A stretch of DNA of 64,000 nucleotides from Fonsecaea monophora (GCF_001642475.1 NW_019173961.1:1-64000); one strand, 5' to 3'. Shown: positions 46,373 through 58,485, counted from the stretch's first letter. A program made the numbers and translations. Notes: generated from the sequence alone by a model not told the origin.

Positions 46373-47304
46373 CATTGCACCCCTGAGAGTCTTTGCTGCC
46401 AAGTATTCGCACGTCGCAGCCACCAAAATTACGAGGCACCTTAACAGTACTGCTGTCCGCACCATTAAAGCGAATGGAATTGACTGGTTGAAGAAACATG
46501 ATCAACTGATTGAAGGTGGACGACGGATTATTTGTCCGGTGGCAGGTCCTGTACGAGCCCAACACAAAGTGGAAGGATGCTGTCTCCGGCGCCGTTCTGT
46601 GTCTGGTAACATCCTCGGGAAGATGGATTTCGGCCCCCATCGAGCTTATGCATCTAGTAAAGTCGAGGAAGTGATAGTCAGGACTTCGTCTTGCGAAGTG
46701 CTGGCTGAGTGCATTGGCCAGAGAACGCAATTTGAGGGCGGGATTCTAAAGTCACTCGACCTCGCGAAAAATGGATGCGGCTGCCGTTGAAAGGCGTTGT
46801 GCTATATCTGGAAGCTTCAAAACGGCTGCCCCCCGACGGTTTCTGGGATAGGGCTGAAGGGGCTGACAGGCGAGTGACACTTTTGACACAAGTTCAGGTA
46901 CTCCGTACTATGAGCTTGGGTTGGCCTGGACTAGCCATGAAACAGATACCAGTGAGAGTTTTAAGAGTTGCACAGCTTCAAAGGCAGCCAAAACTAGTTA
47001 AGCAGCTAGAACAGCACCTCAATCCTTCATTGGGCGAATGGATGTCATTAAGCAGATTCCAATCCGGGACGCAGAGAGGCTGAACGGCTGCATGTCTTGA
47101 CTATTGGGTGCAGCGCAGGCCCCTCAGGCTTGGGAGGCGTTTTCCTTTCCATCCCTCCCATAATCAAAGGGTCAGCCCGCTTCCATTATTTTGCGTCGAG
47201 CACTGCGGCTGACACTTTATTTGCCCTTTGAGTTGTTTCCATAACACGCAGTCTGAGAATACGCTGTAGCACCTTTCGATCCCCTCGCGGCGGATGCGGT
47301 TTCA
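46373..47304. other. Intergenic spacer
   Basis: About 930 bp between two plus-strand genes. It contains GTACTCCGTAC at 46898-46908. Weak frames on both strands are not convincing. Confidence 0.55.
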
Positions 47305-50058
47305 ATGCAGCGGCTTTTCAAGACCAACAAGTCGCAGGCCTCCATAGAAGACCCTCAGACACACCCTGATCCACATCTGCATCAGCAGCAACCGCAACAG
47401 CCCCAATCTCAGCACCAAGGACGTCAACAACCTTACTTCGACCCTCAGCAACAGCATCAGCAGCACCAACTCTATCCTCAGCAGTCTTCGCAACCACATC
47501 AAGTGAACGATCTCCATTATCAGGGGCAAGCCTCGGATTCCCTGTCCCAACCTCAACCTCAAGCTGCCCCTCCCCACCCGGGACGCACCCAAAGTGCTCG
47601 CAGTTCGTCCATCCCGGACGTGTATGGAAGCCAAAGGCCGCAAGTAAACATTGTGCCTCCGCTGTCCCAGCAGCAAGCCTTCATTCCCGAAGGCCCAGCT
47701 CCCATACCGGGGCAGACGACGTTTGGCCAATCGAGGCAGGTTCGAACCCTAGAGGACAAGGAGCACAAACGATCTAAGCGCAGTTTCATCACGAGCTTGA
47801 TCAAAGACAAGAGCAAGGACGAAGACAAGCAGAGGGAAAAGGAAAAAGAAAACGGTCCGCCTGAGCGCAAACCTCTTGGACGATCAAGTTCGGTACATCT
47901 TTTGAGGAAGTCGCATCCTCCTGAACTCATAACCCGCGACCAATATTCAACTCAGACCTCGCCGCAATCTCAGCACCCTGCCAGACATTCGACATATTAC
48001 CCTGCCCCACCATCGACAGAAGCCTCAGCCGCACCTATAGACCAGACCCCGGATCAAGTCCAATACGAGCAATACCAGAGACCTCAGGCCCAATTTGACT
48101 CTCCACAAAGCCAGTTAACGCATCAGTCCGTCGACTACGCTGAAGACGCTCCGCACTTCAGCCCCCAACACGAGCAGTACCAGGCATATCACCAAAACGA
48201 GTCTGCCAGCACTTCGGAACACTACCTGCCATACCAACCCCAAAAGTCTCGATCCAACAACGCAGAGTCGGACCCGTATCACCACCTTCGACCACCCTCA
48301 CAGGCATCTCTGGGCCCTCCTTCTCCTATCAATACCCCGGCTCATCCTCAAATTATCCAAGACTCTCGCCCTTCTACGGCCGCAACCAATCGTTTTTCCT
48401 CGCAGTCAGCCACTCAAGGCCAACAGCCACTCCAGACCACCATGGCAAGAGGCGACCCGCCCAATGGGGGCATTCGCCAGCAGTTATCTCAGAGAGAGCC
48501 CCGGTCTGATGACCAGAATCAGTATCAAAGCCAAAGCCAAGCGGACCCAAGGGTGAGGATGTCTCAGCAAGCTGCTTCTGAGCAAGGTCGAAGCACACCT
48601 CCCCCGAGAAGTCGGGAAGATATCAGCCAATTAGATTATAACCAGCTACTCCAACGTCACGAGGAGTTACAGGCGAAATATTCCAAGGTCAAGCGCTATT
48701 ACTTTGAACAGCAGGCTCAAGTCACGCAGCTTCAAAATACTGTAGCAACCCAGCGGCTTTCCATGTCCAAAACGTCCCTTGACGATGCCCAATATACGGC
48801 GAGATTCGAACGTCTTAGTCAAGCGATCAACAACCTTTCCTTCAATATCCGGAAAAATTGGCGGGCAATCCCACCATGGCTGCGACATGTGTGCAACCAG
48901 GATGCTCACACTGTTGGCACGAAAGAAATGACTGCGATAGGACGAGCTTGTATTACTCGGTGGCTTTACGAGAGCATCTTCCAGCACACGTTTCATCCTG
49001 GCATTGAGCCATCCTTGTCTGCGCAGTTGAAGCACATCGAACATAACCTGCGTCGTGGGGGCCACGCTGGTTCTCTCTTGACAGACGAGCAGCGGGACGA
49101 TCTGACAACCAAAATCACAACCTGGCGACTCACGACCATTGAAGGGTTGCAGGATGTGCTCAATTCGTCGCAGGTGGAACATTACACGGAAACTATGAAC
49201 AAGCACTACACCCATCAGCTCACCGAATCACTGAAAGCAAATTTGACGGATCCCCCACCCCCCGGGCTTGTCGAGGGGGTTGGCATGATTGTTGGACAAG
49301 CCATTGGCATTGCGTCCAATATCCCGCTGGAGTCGCGAGAGATCTGTATCGAATATTTCATGCCTGGGACTCCTGTGAATGAGACTTATATGAAAATCGA
49401 GCCACAAATCGTTGCCTTGACCAACCCTGGTCCAGACGAACGAGTGCTCCAACAACAAGCAGCTCAAGCCAAGGCTCAAGAACAGGCGCGAGCACAGGAA
49501 GAGGGTGATCAGATGAGCACGGCCAGCACAGACGATGGACCACGAGACCGGGACGTAGAGGCCGAGATTCGTGAAGCCGCTGGCAAAGCTGCGTCGCAAG
49601 CTGCCCAGCCCGCAGGGGCGGGAGGCCAACAGGGACGAAATGAAAGCGGTACGGGCACCGGCAGCCAAACGACCGTCAAGGGTGTAAGCGAGAAACACTC
49701 GAAAAAGTCAAGTTTCCTAGGCGGTTTCGTCAACAAGAAGCCCTCGATATCGGCGCGTGGTGAGGGCCGTTCTGAAGGTAATCCTTCTTCTGGAAACGAC
49801 GGCGACGATCAACGTGGGCATGTCAGAAACAGCATGGCAGTCGACCCGGCACAACTGGCTCCTCCACCTGGCGCAAACGAGGGCCGGATCAGATTTGCGG
49901 CTTTCGTGGCGGTCGAGGTCAGAGGGAAGGGACCGACATCTGGTACATCAGGAGGTGGAGGGAACAATGGAAAAGAGCCTGGATCCGCGGGTGCAGCAGG
50001 ATCGACCCCGCAATCTGCAGTGAATGTTCTATTCAAGGCACCAGTCTACGAATTCTAA
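47305..50058 (+). CDS. Large Gln/Pro-rich protein with coiled coil, unknown
   Basis: Intronless, 917 residues. Residues 1 to ~430 are very rich in Gln, Pro, Ser and His with several QQ/HQ runs and are certainly disordered. A coiled coil (about 435-490, LLQRHEELQAKYSKVKRYYF) leads into a folded alpha-helical region (about 500-720) with NNLSFNIRKNWRAIPPWLRH and ITRWLYESIFQHTFHPG. This region is the probable functional core. The C-terminal third is again low-complexity (Ala/Gln/Glu, then Gly/Ser) and ends VNVLFKAPVYEF. The layout matches large conserved Pezizomycotina proteins of unknown role; nothing identifies an activity. A purine tract follows the stop. Confidence 0.85.
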   Translation: MQRLFKTNKSQASIEDPQTHPDPHLHQQQPQQPQSQHQGRQQPYFDPQQQHQQHQLYPQQSSQPHQVNDLHYQGQASDSLSQPQPQAAPPHPGRTQSARSSSIPDVYGSQRPQVNIVPPLSQQQAFIPEGPAPIPGQTTFGQSRQVRTLEDKEHKRSKRSFITSLIKDKSKDEDKQREKEKENGPPERKPLGRSSSVHLLRKSHPPELITRDQYSTQTSPQSQHPARHSTYYPAPPSTEASAAPIDQTPDQVQYEQYQRPQAQFDSPQSQLTHQSVDYAEDAPHFSPQHEQYQAYHQNESASTSEHYLPYQPQKSRSNNAESDPYHHLRPPSQASLGPPSPINTPAHPQIIQDSRPSTAATNRFSSQSATQGQQPLQTTMARGDPPNGGIRQQLSQREPRSDDQNQYQSQSQADPRVRMSQQAASEQGRSTPPPRSREDISQLDYNQLLQRHEELQAKYSKVKRYYFEQQAQVTQLQNTVATQRLSMSKTSLDDAQYTARFERLSQAINNLSFNIRKNWRAIPPWLRHVCNQDAHTVGTKEMTAIGRACITRWLYESIFQHTFHPGIEPSLSAQLKHIEHNLRRGGHAGSLLTDEQRDDLTTKITTWRLTTIEGLQDVLNSSQVEHYTETMNKHYTHQLTESLKANLTDPPPPGLVEGVGMIVGQAIGIASNIPLESREICIEYFMPGTPVNETYMKIEPQIVALTNPGPDERVLQQQAAQAKAQEQARAQEEGDQMSTASTDDGPRDRDVEAEIREAAGKAASQAAQPAGAGGQQGRNESGTGTGSQTTVKGVSEKHSKKSSFLGGFVNKKPSISARGEGRSEGNPSSGNDGDDQRGHVRNSMAVDPAQLAPPPGANEGRIRFAAFVAVEVRGKGPTSGTSGGGGNNGKEPGSAGAAGSTPQSAVNVLFKAPVYEF

Positions 50059-50972
50059 GGTTTCTCTGTGAGCCCAGTACGGAACGTGGGAGACCGGGTA
50101 GGAGGAACTGTGGACGGTGAAGGGAAAGGGGAAGGGGAAGGGGAAGGGAAACGGGATGAGGAGCTGGAGCGAACACAGAGACACCCCTTTCATTTTTTTG
50201 GTTGTACTCGCAATTTTTTTCTCGTTTCCATCTTGGACTATGTAGCGTCGCCATTTCTCATACAATTTTGTTGACAAGTAGTTGAGCGAAAAAAGATCAG
50301 AGGACGATGTGTGGGATGATATATGGGCATATGGGCACTAAAAATCTATTTTCATGGTAGGCAGCGTGGCAGCCACGCGCAGGATCTTTCCAGGGATGTA
50401 ACTCGTCATTCATTCGCTTAGGCCGAGTCAGAGGTGCCTAGACAAAAGGCCACGAGTAATTGAGCAAGTGGCAAACCCCTGGACAGTTGCACCATTACCA
50501 AGTACTGCCACCACAGTGACTACCATTATTACCCTTGGAGTTGGGCACCGTTTACACCACTTCCCAGCCCATCATTAATAGCCATTAATGAACCTGACCC
50601 TTTTCCATCATTGCCTGATTCATGGCGGGGTCGAGGCAGCAAAAAATCCTTGTGTGATCAAAAGGGTGATTTTTCCACTCCCACCTTGTGTAGTGACCGG
50701 GCGCACACACACCCCCGTGCGGTTCCCCAGACTCTCTCGCTCTCTCACCCTTCGGTCAAACTAGTTAATAGCATGCATGTCCATTGCTCTTCCACCCCCA
50801 GCATCGACCTCAATTGCCTTTACAGTACGCTAGAGGCAAACTTCCCCGTTGTCCTTCCCTTTTTTTCACTTATACTTTTTCTTTTTCTCGCATAATACCA
50901 TAAGATGACTTCCTAACGAGTCCTTGTCCACTTTCTCTTTGTCCTACGGGGTCCGATTCCCGCCAGGTCTCT
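50059..50972. other. Intergenic spacer
   Basis: About 900 bp between two plus-strand genes. It carries a purine tract with tandem GGGGAA units (about 50119-50151) and C/T-rich leader near 50690-50960. No gene was recognised. Confidence 0.6.
50119..50151. repeat. GGGGAA purine tract
   Basis: Uninterrupted purines with three to four near-exact GGGGAA units, 60 bp downstream of a stop codon. Confidence 0.85.
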
Positions 50973-53612
50973 ATGCCAGCGTCAACGAATAAGATCGAGG
51001 ATCCATGTCAGGAATGTCGTGGTATGTCCCCATTCTGTTCCCGAGATGCGGGCTGGCTTGTTGACTGATGGCTGTCCCCAAGACCGCCATCTCAAATGTA
51101 AGTTCCGCTACTGACAGTCCGCCTGCGTCTGTCTTCACATCTCGCCGCGCCGTCTGCTCCGACTCCAGCTACTTGCGCTGCTCCTGCTCATCGCCTTCTC
51201 CATCCTGCGCATGGCTGTTCTGCACGATGGCTTCCTGACGTGCCACAAGAACCACCTTTTCTCACCGCCATGACCATCCCCAGCCCGACCCCTCCTTCAG
51301 GTGGACGGTACCTCTGCCGTGAACCAGGCTGACAACCCCAGGCGACGACAACTATCCAAAGTGCAAACAATGTGAACGACTTGGAGAGAGATGCCGGCGC
51401 GGGAAGGGCAAGCTCAAATTCCGGGTCGGCTCCAGCGCAAGATATGATGCCTCCTTTTCCAAAGATCAAACATGGCTCGAGCAGACCAAGAATGGTAAGT
51501 CTGTGTAACCAGCGCCGCAAATTTTTCTCTCACCTCAGGGAACTGGCGCCTGAGAAAGAGGGGTCTTGTCAAAAGCCGTACTGCTGCCATGTCTAATCAC
51601 GCACAATACCATCACCAAGCTGTTCATGTCACACTGCTCGAGGGCTTTGCTGGCAGAAGCTACTGATGCTGTGTCCCCATTCATGCCACTCAGGGCCGGC
51701 CACCCACTGCTGGCTGGTCCTATCACCTCGCATGCTGACCATGCCTCTTAACAGCCAAGTTCCAATTCGTCGACCAAGGCCCGGAGTTGGAAAACTACTA
51801 CTCCCAGGACGATCTCCTGGTGACGAGCACCAAAGCAAATGCTCAAGATGAGAGACAGGAAACTGCCTCTAGGCCACCCAAGCGTCTCGAGTCATCGATT
51901 GACACCGAGCTGTCGCCAACAGTGCGCAGCGCTGTCTCTACCGATCTGCCAGCTTTCTTAGTGCCTTTCAATCCCCACCATGAGTCAGTCTTGGTTCATT
52001 CTCCCATCAAACGGAGAAGGACAGCGGACACGATTCCCCCAGATTATCTGACCCACCCAAACCGATCGACCTACACCGCGTACGACCCCATTCGGTCTCA
52101 GTATCGAATTTACGACTCTCCAAAGGTCTATGGCCCTACCAGCCCGGACGGGTTTGCGTATATGCCCGAACAACATCAGGTCCCCAAAGTAGTAGAGGCC
52201 GAGTACCAACGCCTGGCAGACTCGGCCGCTGCCACTATCCCAGATGACTCACTACTATCTCCAGCCATCTGGAAAGAAGAGTTCTTCTGGCCGAACCAAT
52301 ACACCACCACTCAATGTGCCTGTTTGATGCGATACTATATTGAACATCTCGCGCCCTGGGTAGGTGATGTAACTCCAACCTGAATGTCTGTTGGCAGAGC
52401 TGATCAAACGAGTTCGACGTGGGAGATCCAGCGAGACATTTCACGCTGGCCGTTCCTCAACGCGCCAGACGATGCCCTCCACTACTCAATGCCATTTTCA
52501 CCCTGGCAGCAAGACACCTTGCTTCCATCCCTCAGTTCAAGACGTCAGACGATATGATCGAGTATCAAAACATACTCCTTCCCAAATTGACCGAGGAGAC
52601 TGCCGTCAAATATCATAATGCATGTATTGCGTACCTCATCAAACTATCTAGCGACTCGGAGCACGTTCGAGACGAAAACTTACTTGCGGCCGCCGTCATC
52701 CTGCGCTATTATGAAGAGATTGATCCGTCGCTTACCAATGAAGATAGCAAGACTCTGATCCACACCTTTACACTATTTGCAAACGCTCAGGCGAGTCCTT
52801 ATGCTTTTATGATGGACGTTGACAAACATCCCGAGTATCTCAGACCAGGGTCTTCTATCGGGCTATTTGAAAACGCCCTTGCTTATCTGGAGAGCTTTCA
52901 ACATGCTTCATTTCGAGTTGCTCTGCGTCAAGAGTTGACCATTGCCTTCTTGAGGCAGAGACCTGTTCGACTGCCCCTGGAAACCTGGACCATCCTGCAG
53001 GGGTTTGACAAAGCAGAGGACTTTATCTGGTCCGATCGACACCTTTACCATTGTGCCAAAGTCCTACAATTCTGCTTTGGTGCCGACAGCGGCACGGGCA
53101 AGACTCAGATCGAACGATGGAATGAGCTCCGCGACTTTGAGATGCAATGGGACCAATACAAGCCTTTGTCATTCGCGCCTATCCACCATCAGCCGCCTGA
53201 TCGCCAAAAGGGAAAATGTCTCCCACAGATTTGGTACATGGCCGAGGTCCACGCCACGGGGTTGTTGGCTCTAGACCTGGCCCGAATTCTGTTGACGGTG
53301 TACAATCCAAATATACCGCGAATCGGCCCTGGGGCCACAGCTCATCAAAAGAGAATTACGGATGAGGTGCATGACATAGTGATTCGACTCTGTGGGACTG
53401 CCATGTCTCTGGGAGGGACGACGGCATCAAATGCTTCCTCGCAGCCTGCGATGGTACAGGCGTACATGGCGGTGGTTGTTTGTGGGGAGTACTTTTCGGA
53501 TCCCCTGGAACAACAGGCGCTGATGGGTATTTTGGACAGGTTGAAGGATGAACACGGTTGGCCCACCGACAAAACTGCTATGCAATTGAAAAGGGAATGG
53601 GGATGGATCTGA
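50973..53612 (+). CDS. Zn(II)2Cys6 transcription factor with fungal-specific C-terminal region
   Basis: Model: join(50973..51021, 51083..51097, 51342..51494, 51755..52359, 52413..53612), 673 residues. Splicing a 49-nt, a 15-nt and a third exon gives CQECRDRHLKC-DDNYPKC-KQCERLGERC, an exact C-X2-C-X6-C-X6-C-X2-C-X6-C zinc cluster (residues about 12-39). The 15-nt exon encodes RHLK, between Cys2 and Cys3. A basic linker (RRGKGKLKFRVG) follows. The C-terminal ~400 residues look like the fungal-specific TF domain 2 (PF11951 type), including the junction HLAPW/FDVGDPARHF. Introns are 61, 244, 260 and 53 bp. Target genes are unknown. A reading without the microexon would miss the DNA-binding domain. 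Confidence 0.9.
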
Positions 53613-54516
53613 TGGGTCTGGATGGTGTTTTCTGTACCGGGGTGCTTTGTTTGTTTGTCTCGGGCAGCATTTGAACATTTTGTGTAAAGGAAAATATCTA
53701 CTTGTCCGAGGTTCGAAGCAAGGACTGTATGGGAAATTATGGGATGGACGAAAGCGTATGATATATGCACGGACTATGAGGTACCTAAAAGATCAATGGG
53801 AATTTTGGGAGGGAAAGGACAAGGAACAGGAATGGAACAAGCAAGGATAGGCTCTACGTGATGAGAATTGAGACCTTCTTCCACTTACAAATACACCGAA
53901 AGGGCCGACCTGGAGAAGACGGTTGGGCGTATGATTACCGATCACCAGGTGAAAGCATGAACTTGTGGAGCAGAAGCAGCAGAACCGACAAGTAGTTGCT
54001 CGTATTAGCCTCACTTAGTCCAATGGCTGAGACGCCCAATTGGCCCAGTCGGTCAACGACGGTATCAAGACATTGACTTGAAAATGCCGTCATCGAAAGG
54101 TCCAGATACCCAGCGAGCCAGACTGCGATCCCTTCTATACTGCCACCAGTGACACACTGCCAGCTGCGTACAAGCTGCCCCTCTCCTCAGAACCCCTCCT
54201 CTCTCCATCTCCATCCTCCATCGACGTGCCCGCGACTCATTACTAATTGATGGTGAGAGGGAGACAGACGTTGACACAGGGCCATTGCGCCATCCACTCT
54301 TTCAATTAATTCAAAGTCGGGTCTCTCCCCTGATGACTTTTTTTCCTTTCCTCCTTCTTCTTTCCATGCCTGAGGACCTCCCTCGGATTCTGTTACCCTA
54401 AAATCTGCTTCCCAGCTACCGGCTAGCTAGTTATTTCTGTCCCTACATAAACAAACCTCTCTTTACTTCTCTACCTCGCTAGTCCAGGTGAGACCTCTAA
54501 CGGATCCTCCCTCAAA
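53613..54516. other. Intergenic spacer
   Basis: About 900 bp between two plus-strand genes. The last 200 bp are T/C-rich promoter or leader sequence. No tRNA or other gene was found. Confidence 0.6.
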
Positions 54517-55328
54517 ATGTCCAGCGACCTCTATATTGCGGATACACCCGCCGAGGTGTCCCAGGCCAAGGGCCTGCACCTCATCACCCAAAACACCCCC
54601 AATGGGCAAGCCACGCAGATCATGCTCGAAGAGCTCGCCGATTCCTATGGGACGACGTGGACCACCACGCTCATCAACATCATGACCAACGAGCAGAAGA
54701 AGGAGTGGTTCCTCCGCCTGAACCCCAACGGCCGGATCCCCGTGCTCGTCGACAACGGGCAATCCCCTCCCTTCCCCGTCATCGAGACGAGTGCCCAACT
54801 GTTGTACCTGCTGAAGTTTGTGGATAAAGAGGACAAGTTTGGCTTCAAAGATGAACTCGAGCGAAACGTGGTGTTGCAGTGGATGTTCTTCTGGCACGGT
54901 GGAGGTGCCCCGTACCAGGGACAAGTGAACCACTTTTCGAGGGCTGCGCCTGAGAAGATTCCCTGTAAGTGACATCGTACATCCCTCCTGGTAGAGAAGA
55001 CATCTTATCAGAATGTTCGTGCTGACGTAAAAACTTGAAAGACGCCATCAACCGGTACAAGAACGAGACCCTCCGCGTCTACGGTGTGCTGGAAATCCGC
55101 CTCTCAGGCCAGTTCACCGGTGAACCGCGCGACTACCTGGCCGGTCCCGGCAAAGGCAAATACACCGTGGCGGACATCAAGACATGGCCGTGGGTGAAAG
55201 GGTGGGAGCGAAGTGGATTCACCCAGGACGAGATGAAACCCTTCCCGCACCTTCTCAAGTGGATCGACCGGATTGCGGCGAGACCAGCGGTCCAGAGGGG
55301 CATTGGCGACAAATACGTGCAGAAGTAA
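54517..55328 (+). CDS. Glutathione S-transferase (Ure2/GTT-like)
   Basis: Model: join(54517..54964, 55042..55328), 244 residues, one 77-bp intron (GTAAGT..AAAG). The N-terminal thioredoxin-like domain (about 17-105) includes HLITQNTPNGQATQIMLEEL, FLRLNPNGRIPVLVD with the cis-Pro of the glutathione site, and the ETSAQLLYLL segment. The alpha-helical C-terminal domain includes VLQWMFFWHGGGAPYQGQ and YTVADIKTWPWV, the latter typical of Ure2-like fungal GSTs. It lacks the Asn/Gln-rich prion region of yeast Ure2. The likely role is conjugation of glutathione to electrophiles. It is convergent with adenine deaminase. Confidence 0.93.
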
Positions 55329-56111
55329 GTCCAATGAATCAGCCGTGTCCCTCTAAGAAATGGAGAAAACATGGGGCTTTTTTTTACCCCTGCTCCTTAA
55401 ACTTGTCGACGAGGATACTACTACATCGTCGATTGTGCAAGAAGAGAGGAGCACGGTAGCCATCCATGTACGGGGCAATATAGATGCTACGAAAGGGGGA
55501 AAAAGATGAAAATGTCTTATCTATTCCATCCCAAAAGCACTATGTTTTCCAAGGAGCTTGCCACCAGATATAATGAATTGCCACCTCTTTTTCTCCATCG
55601 TTTGCAGTCAAGACTCATGTAGATCGAACTCCCCCTCCCTGTCTTTTCACCCATGGCTTTGCGCATACACATTTCTTTCATTTGTTGCTGTTTCCGCAAT
55701 TTCATCTCCGCTGACCTCGTCCCTGTACCCCTTCCCTCGGGGAGGGAGTGCTGTCGTCCCAGATCGAGGCTGTGAGACTGTGAGACTCTGAAACTCTGAG
55801 ATTCTGAGTAGTACATAATGATAACACGTATGAACTCCCGTCTTTTCCGAAACAAATGGTTTTTTTTTCTTTCGTCTTTGAATCCCATCTTTTCAATTCA
55901 CCCCCTTTACCCCATTGTTAGGGAAGGGGGGGGAGTATCTTGTCACTTTCTTCATGTTGTTCTTGTCCTTGTCATGTCATGTCATGTCTCTTCACGAATC
56001 GCGAGGGGGAGGAGACTGCAGCAGCAAGAATGAAATATACCCAATCCACATCAACGAGAAAGTCACCTCCAGACTGTGCGTTTCGGGTCTCATGTCGGTA
56101 TGTTTCTGGAT
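55329..56111. other. Convergent 3' spacer with short repeats
   Basis: About 780 bp. Contains an imperfect octamer repeat of the TGAGACTC/TGAAACTC type (about 55767-55809) and (TCATG)3 at 55972-55986. No gene was recognised. Confidence 0.6.
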
Positions 56112-57297
56112 CTAATCCTTGAACCTCTCCATGACGTCTTCGAGATACTTGCGCAACTCGGCTTTCCTCTCGTCGCTGCACCAGCTCCCCTCGATGGCGT
56201 TGCCGGCGATGGTTTTCCACTCGCTCTTATCCAGCGCAAAGGCGTCTTGTACGGCGCAGTGGTTGTCGAGGATGTACCCGCCAAAATAGGCCGGGTCGTC
56301 ACTATTGATACTGAAGCGGACGTTGTTGTCGAGGTAGGTGCGGACGGGCAGGTCTGCGACGCGCGAGACGCAGCGCAGCTCGACGTTGGAGAGCGGGCAC
56401 AGGGTGACCATGACGGCGCGGCGGGCGAAGAGGGCCATGACGTCGGCGTCCTCGGGGAGTTTGATGCCGTGGTCGACGCGCGTCACGGCGAGGTGCTCCA
56501 GCGCCGCCGCCATGTAGTCGACGCCGGCCTCCTCGCCCGCGTGGGCCGTGCGGTTGAACCCGCGCCGCGCGGCGTCGGCGTAGATGTCTCTGAACAAGTG
56601 CGGCGGTTTGCCCTTTTCGGTCGACGACAGGCCCAATCCCCTCACGACGCCCTTCTCCAGGTGCGGGATCGCGTCGCGATACATGCGCGCCCCGTCCTCG
56701 ACGGGCAGGTGCCGCAGCACGCACACGATCAATTCCGAAGTGACGCCAAAGTCGGCGCGGGCGCGGGCCTGCGCCGCCGTGAACCCCTCGACCACGTCCG
56801 CGTACGCGACCCCGCGCGCCGTGTGCGCCTGCGGGTCGAAAAACACCTCGGCGTGCACGACGCCGTCGCCGTGCGCCCGCCGAAAGTACTCGTACGCCAG
56901 GGCCTCAAAGTCCGCGGCCGTCACCAGCACGGACATGCCGATGAAGTAGTAGTGCAGGAAGTCGTCGAGCGAGGTGAACCGCCGGTAGCGGGCGAGCAGT
57001 GTGTCAACGGATGTGAATGACGGGTCTTCATCCGCCGAGGGGAGCGAGATGTTGTTCCGGACCGCCAGGTCGAAGAGGAGCGCGGGTTCGAGGGAGCCTG
57101 TTTGGTCGGAGAGAGGGACAGTTAGCTAGTCAGTCACTCCAAATGTGCTATAGCAAGGAAAACCCTCCCCCCATTGTTCTCCCAGCTCACTGCTTGTGAT
57201 CAAAGGGAAGGGGATGTGTCGACTCACCTTCGAGATGCATGTGGTGCTCGCACTTGGGCAGAGCCTGGAGGAACTCGTGCATATGTCCTTGACACAT
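56112..57297 (-). CDS. AAH1: Adenine deaminase (Aah1 type)
   Basis: Model: complement(join(56112..57097, 57228..57297)), 351 residues, one 130-bp intron (GTGAGT..ACAG). It converts adenine to hypoxanthine in purine salvage. The 70-nt first exon supplies the metal-binding HxH (His19, His21 in EHHMHLEG). Exon 2 carries HAGEEAG (catalytic Glu), RVDHGIKL (His) and INSDDPAYFGGY; the DPAYFGGY ending distinguishes fungal and bacterial adenine deaminases from adenosine deaminases. Length matches yeast Aah1. GC content is visibly high in the body (about 56,300-56,900), favouring G/C at third positions. Confidence 0.93.
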
Positions 57298-58485
57298 TTT
57301 GTATGCTGGATATTGTGTTTATTTCAGACCTCGGGGGATTTGATGGTAGTCGTGGTATTGTGTGCACAGGTACGGGGACAAATAGAGAGAACAAGGCTGA
57401 GAAATCCCTCTCGCCTCTGTCCTCCTTTTCTGCCCTTGTCTTTTCCTCGGCAGCCTCGTTTCCCTCTAGCTGGATAGTACAAGAGAAAATGTCAAAGGCT
57501 GTCTTCAACTGGCTTGGCCTGGCCTGGCCTCCCTCCCTGAATCTGTAAAAAGGGTCCAGAAGATTCCCAGATTGCCGACTCTGGGAATAGCTATAGCAAA
57601 GGTTAAAGAAGAACGATCCTTTTTTCCTTTAGTCGGTTGCCCCAAACAAAGCAGAAATTAGCGAGAAAAGGTTAAAACAAAGGAAGAAGTATATCGATGG
57701 CAGTATAGTAGTATGGCAATAATGGTAGTGTAACAGCCGCCTTAATCATTATTTTTTTTTATCGAGTCTGGAGCTGCGACATGCATCATATCGGTGACCT
57801 CCGATCAACTGCTCCAACCATGGTGACCGCACCCTGTTAGCGTCCGCTTATTGAGATTTGGTTGGTTTTTTTTTTCCTTCATCGACTTTTTCCTCCCTCC
57901 ATTTTGCCTCTCTTTCGCGGTTTTTTTCTCTCTCGGGAGTATGATCCTCAGCACCCGACTGGTGCATACGTAGTGACTGGCTCGCTGGGTAGCTGGATAG
58001 CTGCGTCGGTGGTGCCTGAGTACTGGGTGCTTAGGCAGTTGTGGCTCGCTAGGCTAGCAGGCTGGCAGCTGGCTTGGTGGGTGGGTAGGTGAGTAGCGAC
58101 AAGAGAAAATGACGTAGGGGCGGGCGAGGCGGGTCAGCTTGGAGAATGCTTATCGAGACCTGCTTGTCTGGTGTCTACTGAGAGATAGATAATAGATACT
58201 TCGTAGATGCGGAGCAGATATGGACATAGATAGCGAGGTATTATGCATCATATCCATACCTACCTAGGTATATAAATGACTCGACAACGAAACACCTAAT
58301 TGTCATTCACGGGTTAATCCTAGAGGGTGAGCAAAGGCTGTGTTGAGTTGGGCTTTTATCCGAGCCTTTTAGCTGGACGAACCTGAGCGCTCCCAAAGCA
58401 CCCCTTGATACATATATCGCGCCCTAATCAGTCAAAGGCGCCCCAAAACTTTGCTCCTAAATGCAATGGACCCACCGTTTAACAA
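57298..58485. other. Intergenic spacer
   Basis: About 1.2 kb, upstream of AAH1 and downstream of the DUF7924 gene (both minus). It has several T runs (for example near 57866-57876) and TACCTAGGTA at 58261-58270. No gene was recognised. Confidence 0.6.

Noticed and set aside
46188..46730. 180-codon minus-strand frame antisense to the small acidic-tailed gene and its 3' spacer
   Set aside because: About a third is the shadow of the plus-strand gene; the remainder shows no family pattern.
47739..47755. TTCGAACC-type sequence resembling a tRNA T-loop
   Set aside because: It lies inside the Gln-rich coding sequence, with no cloverleaf around it.
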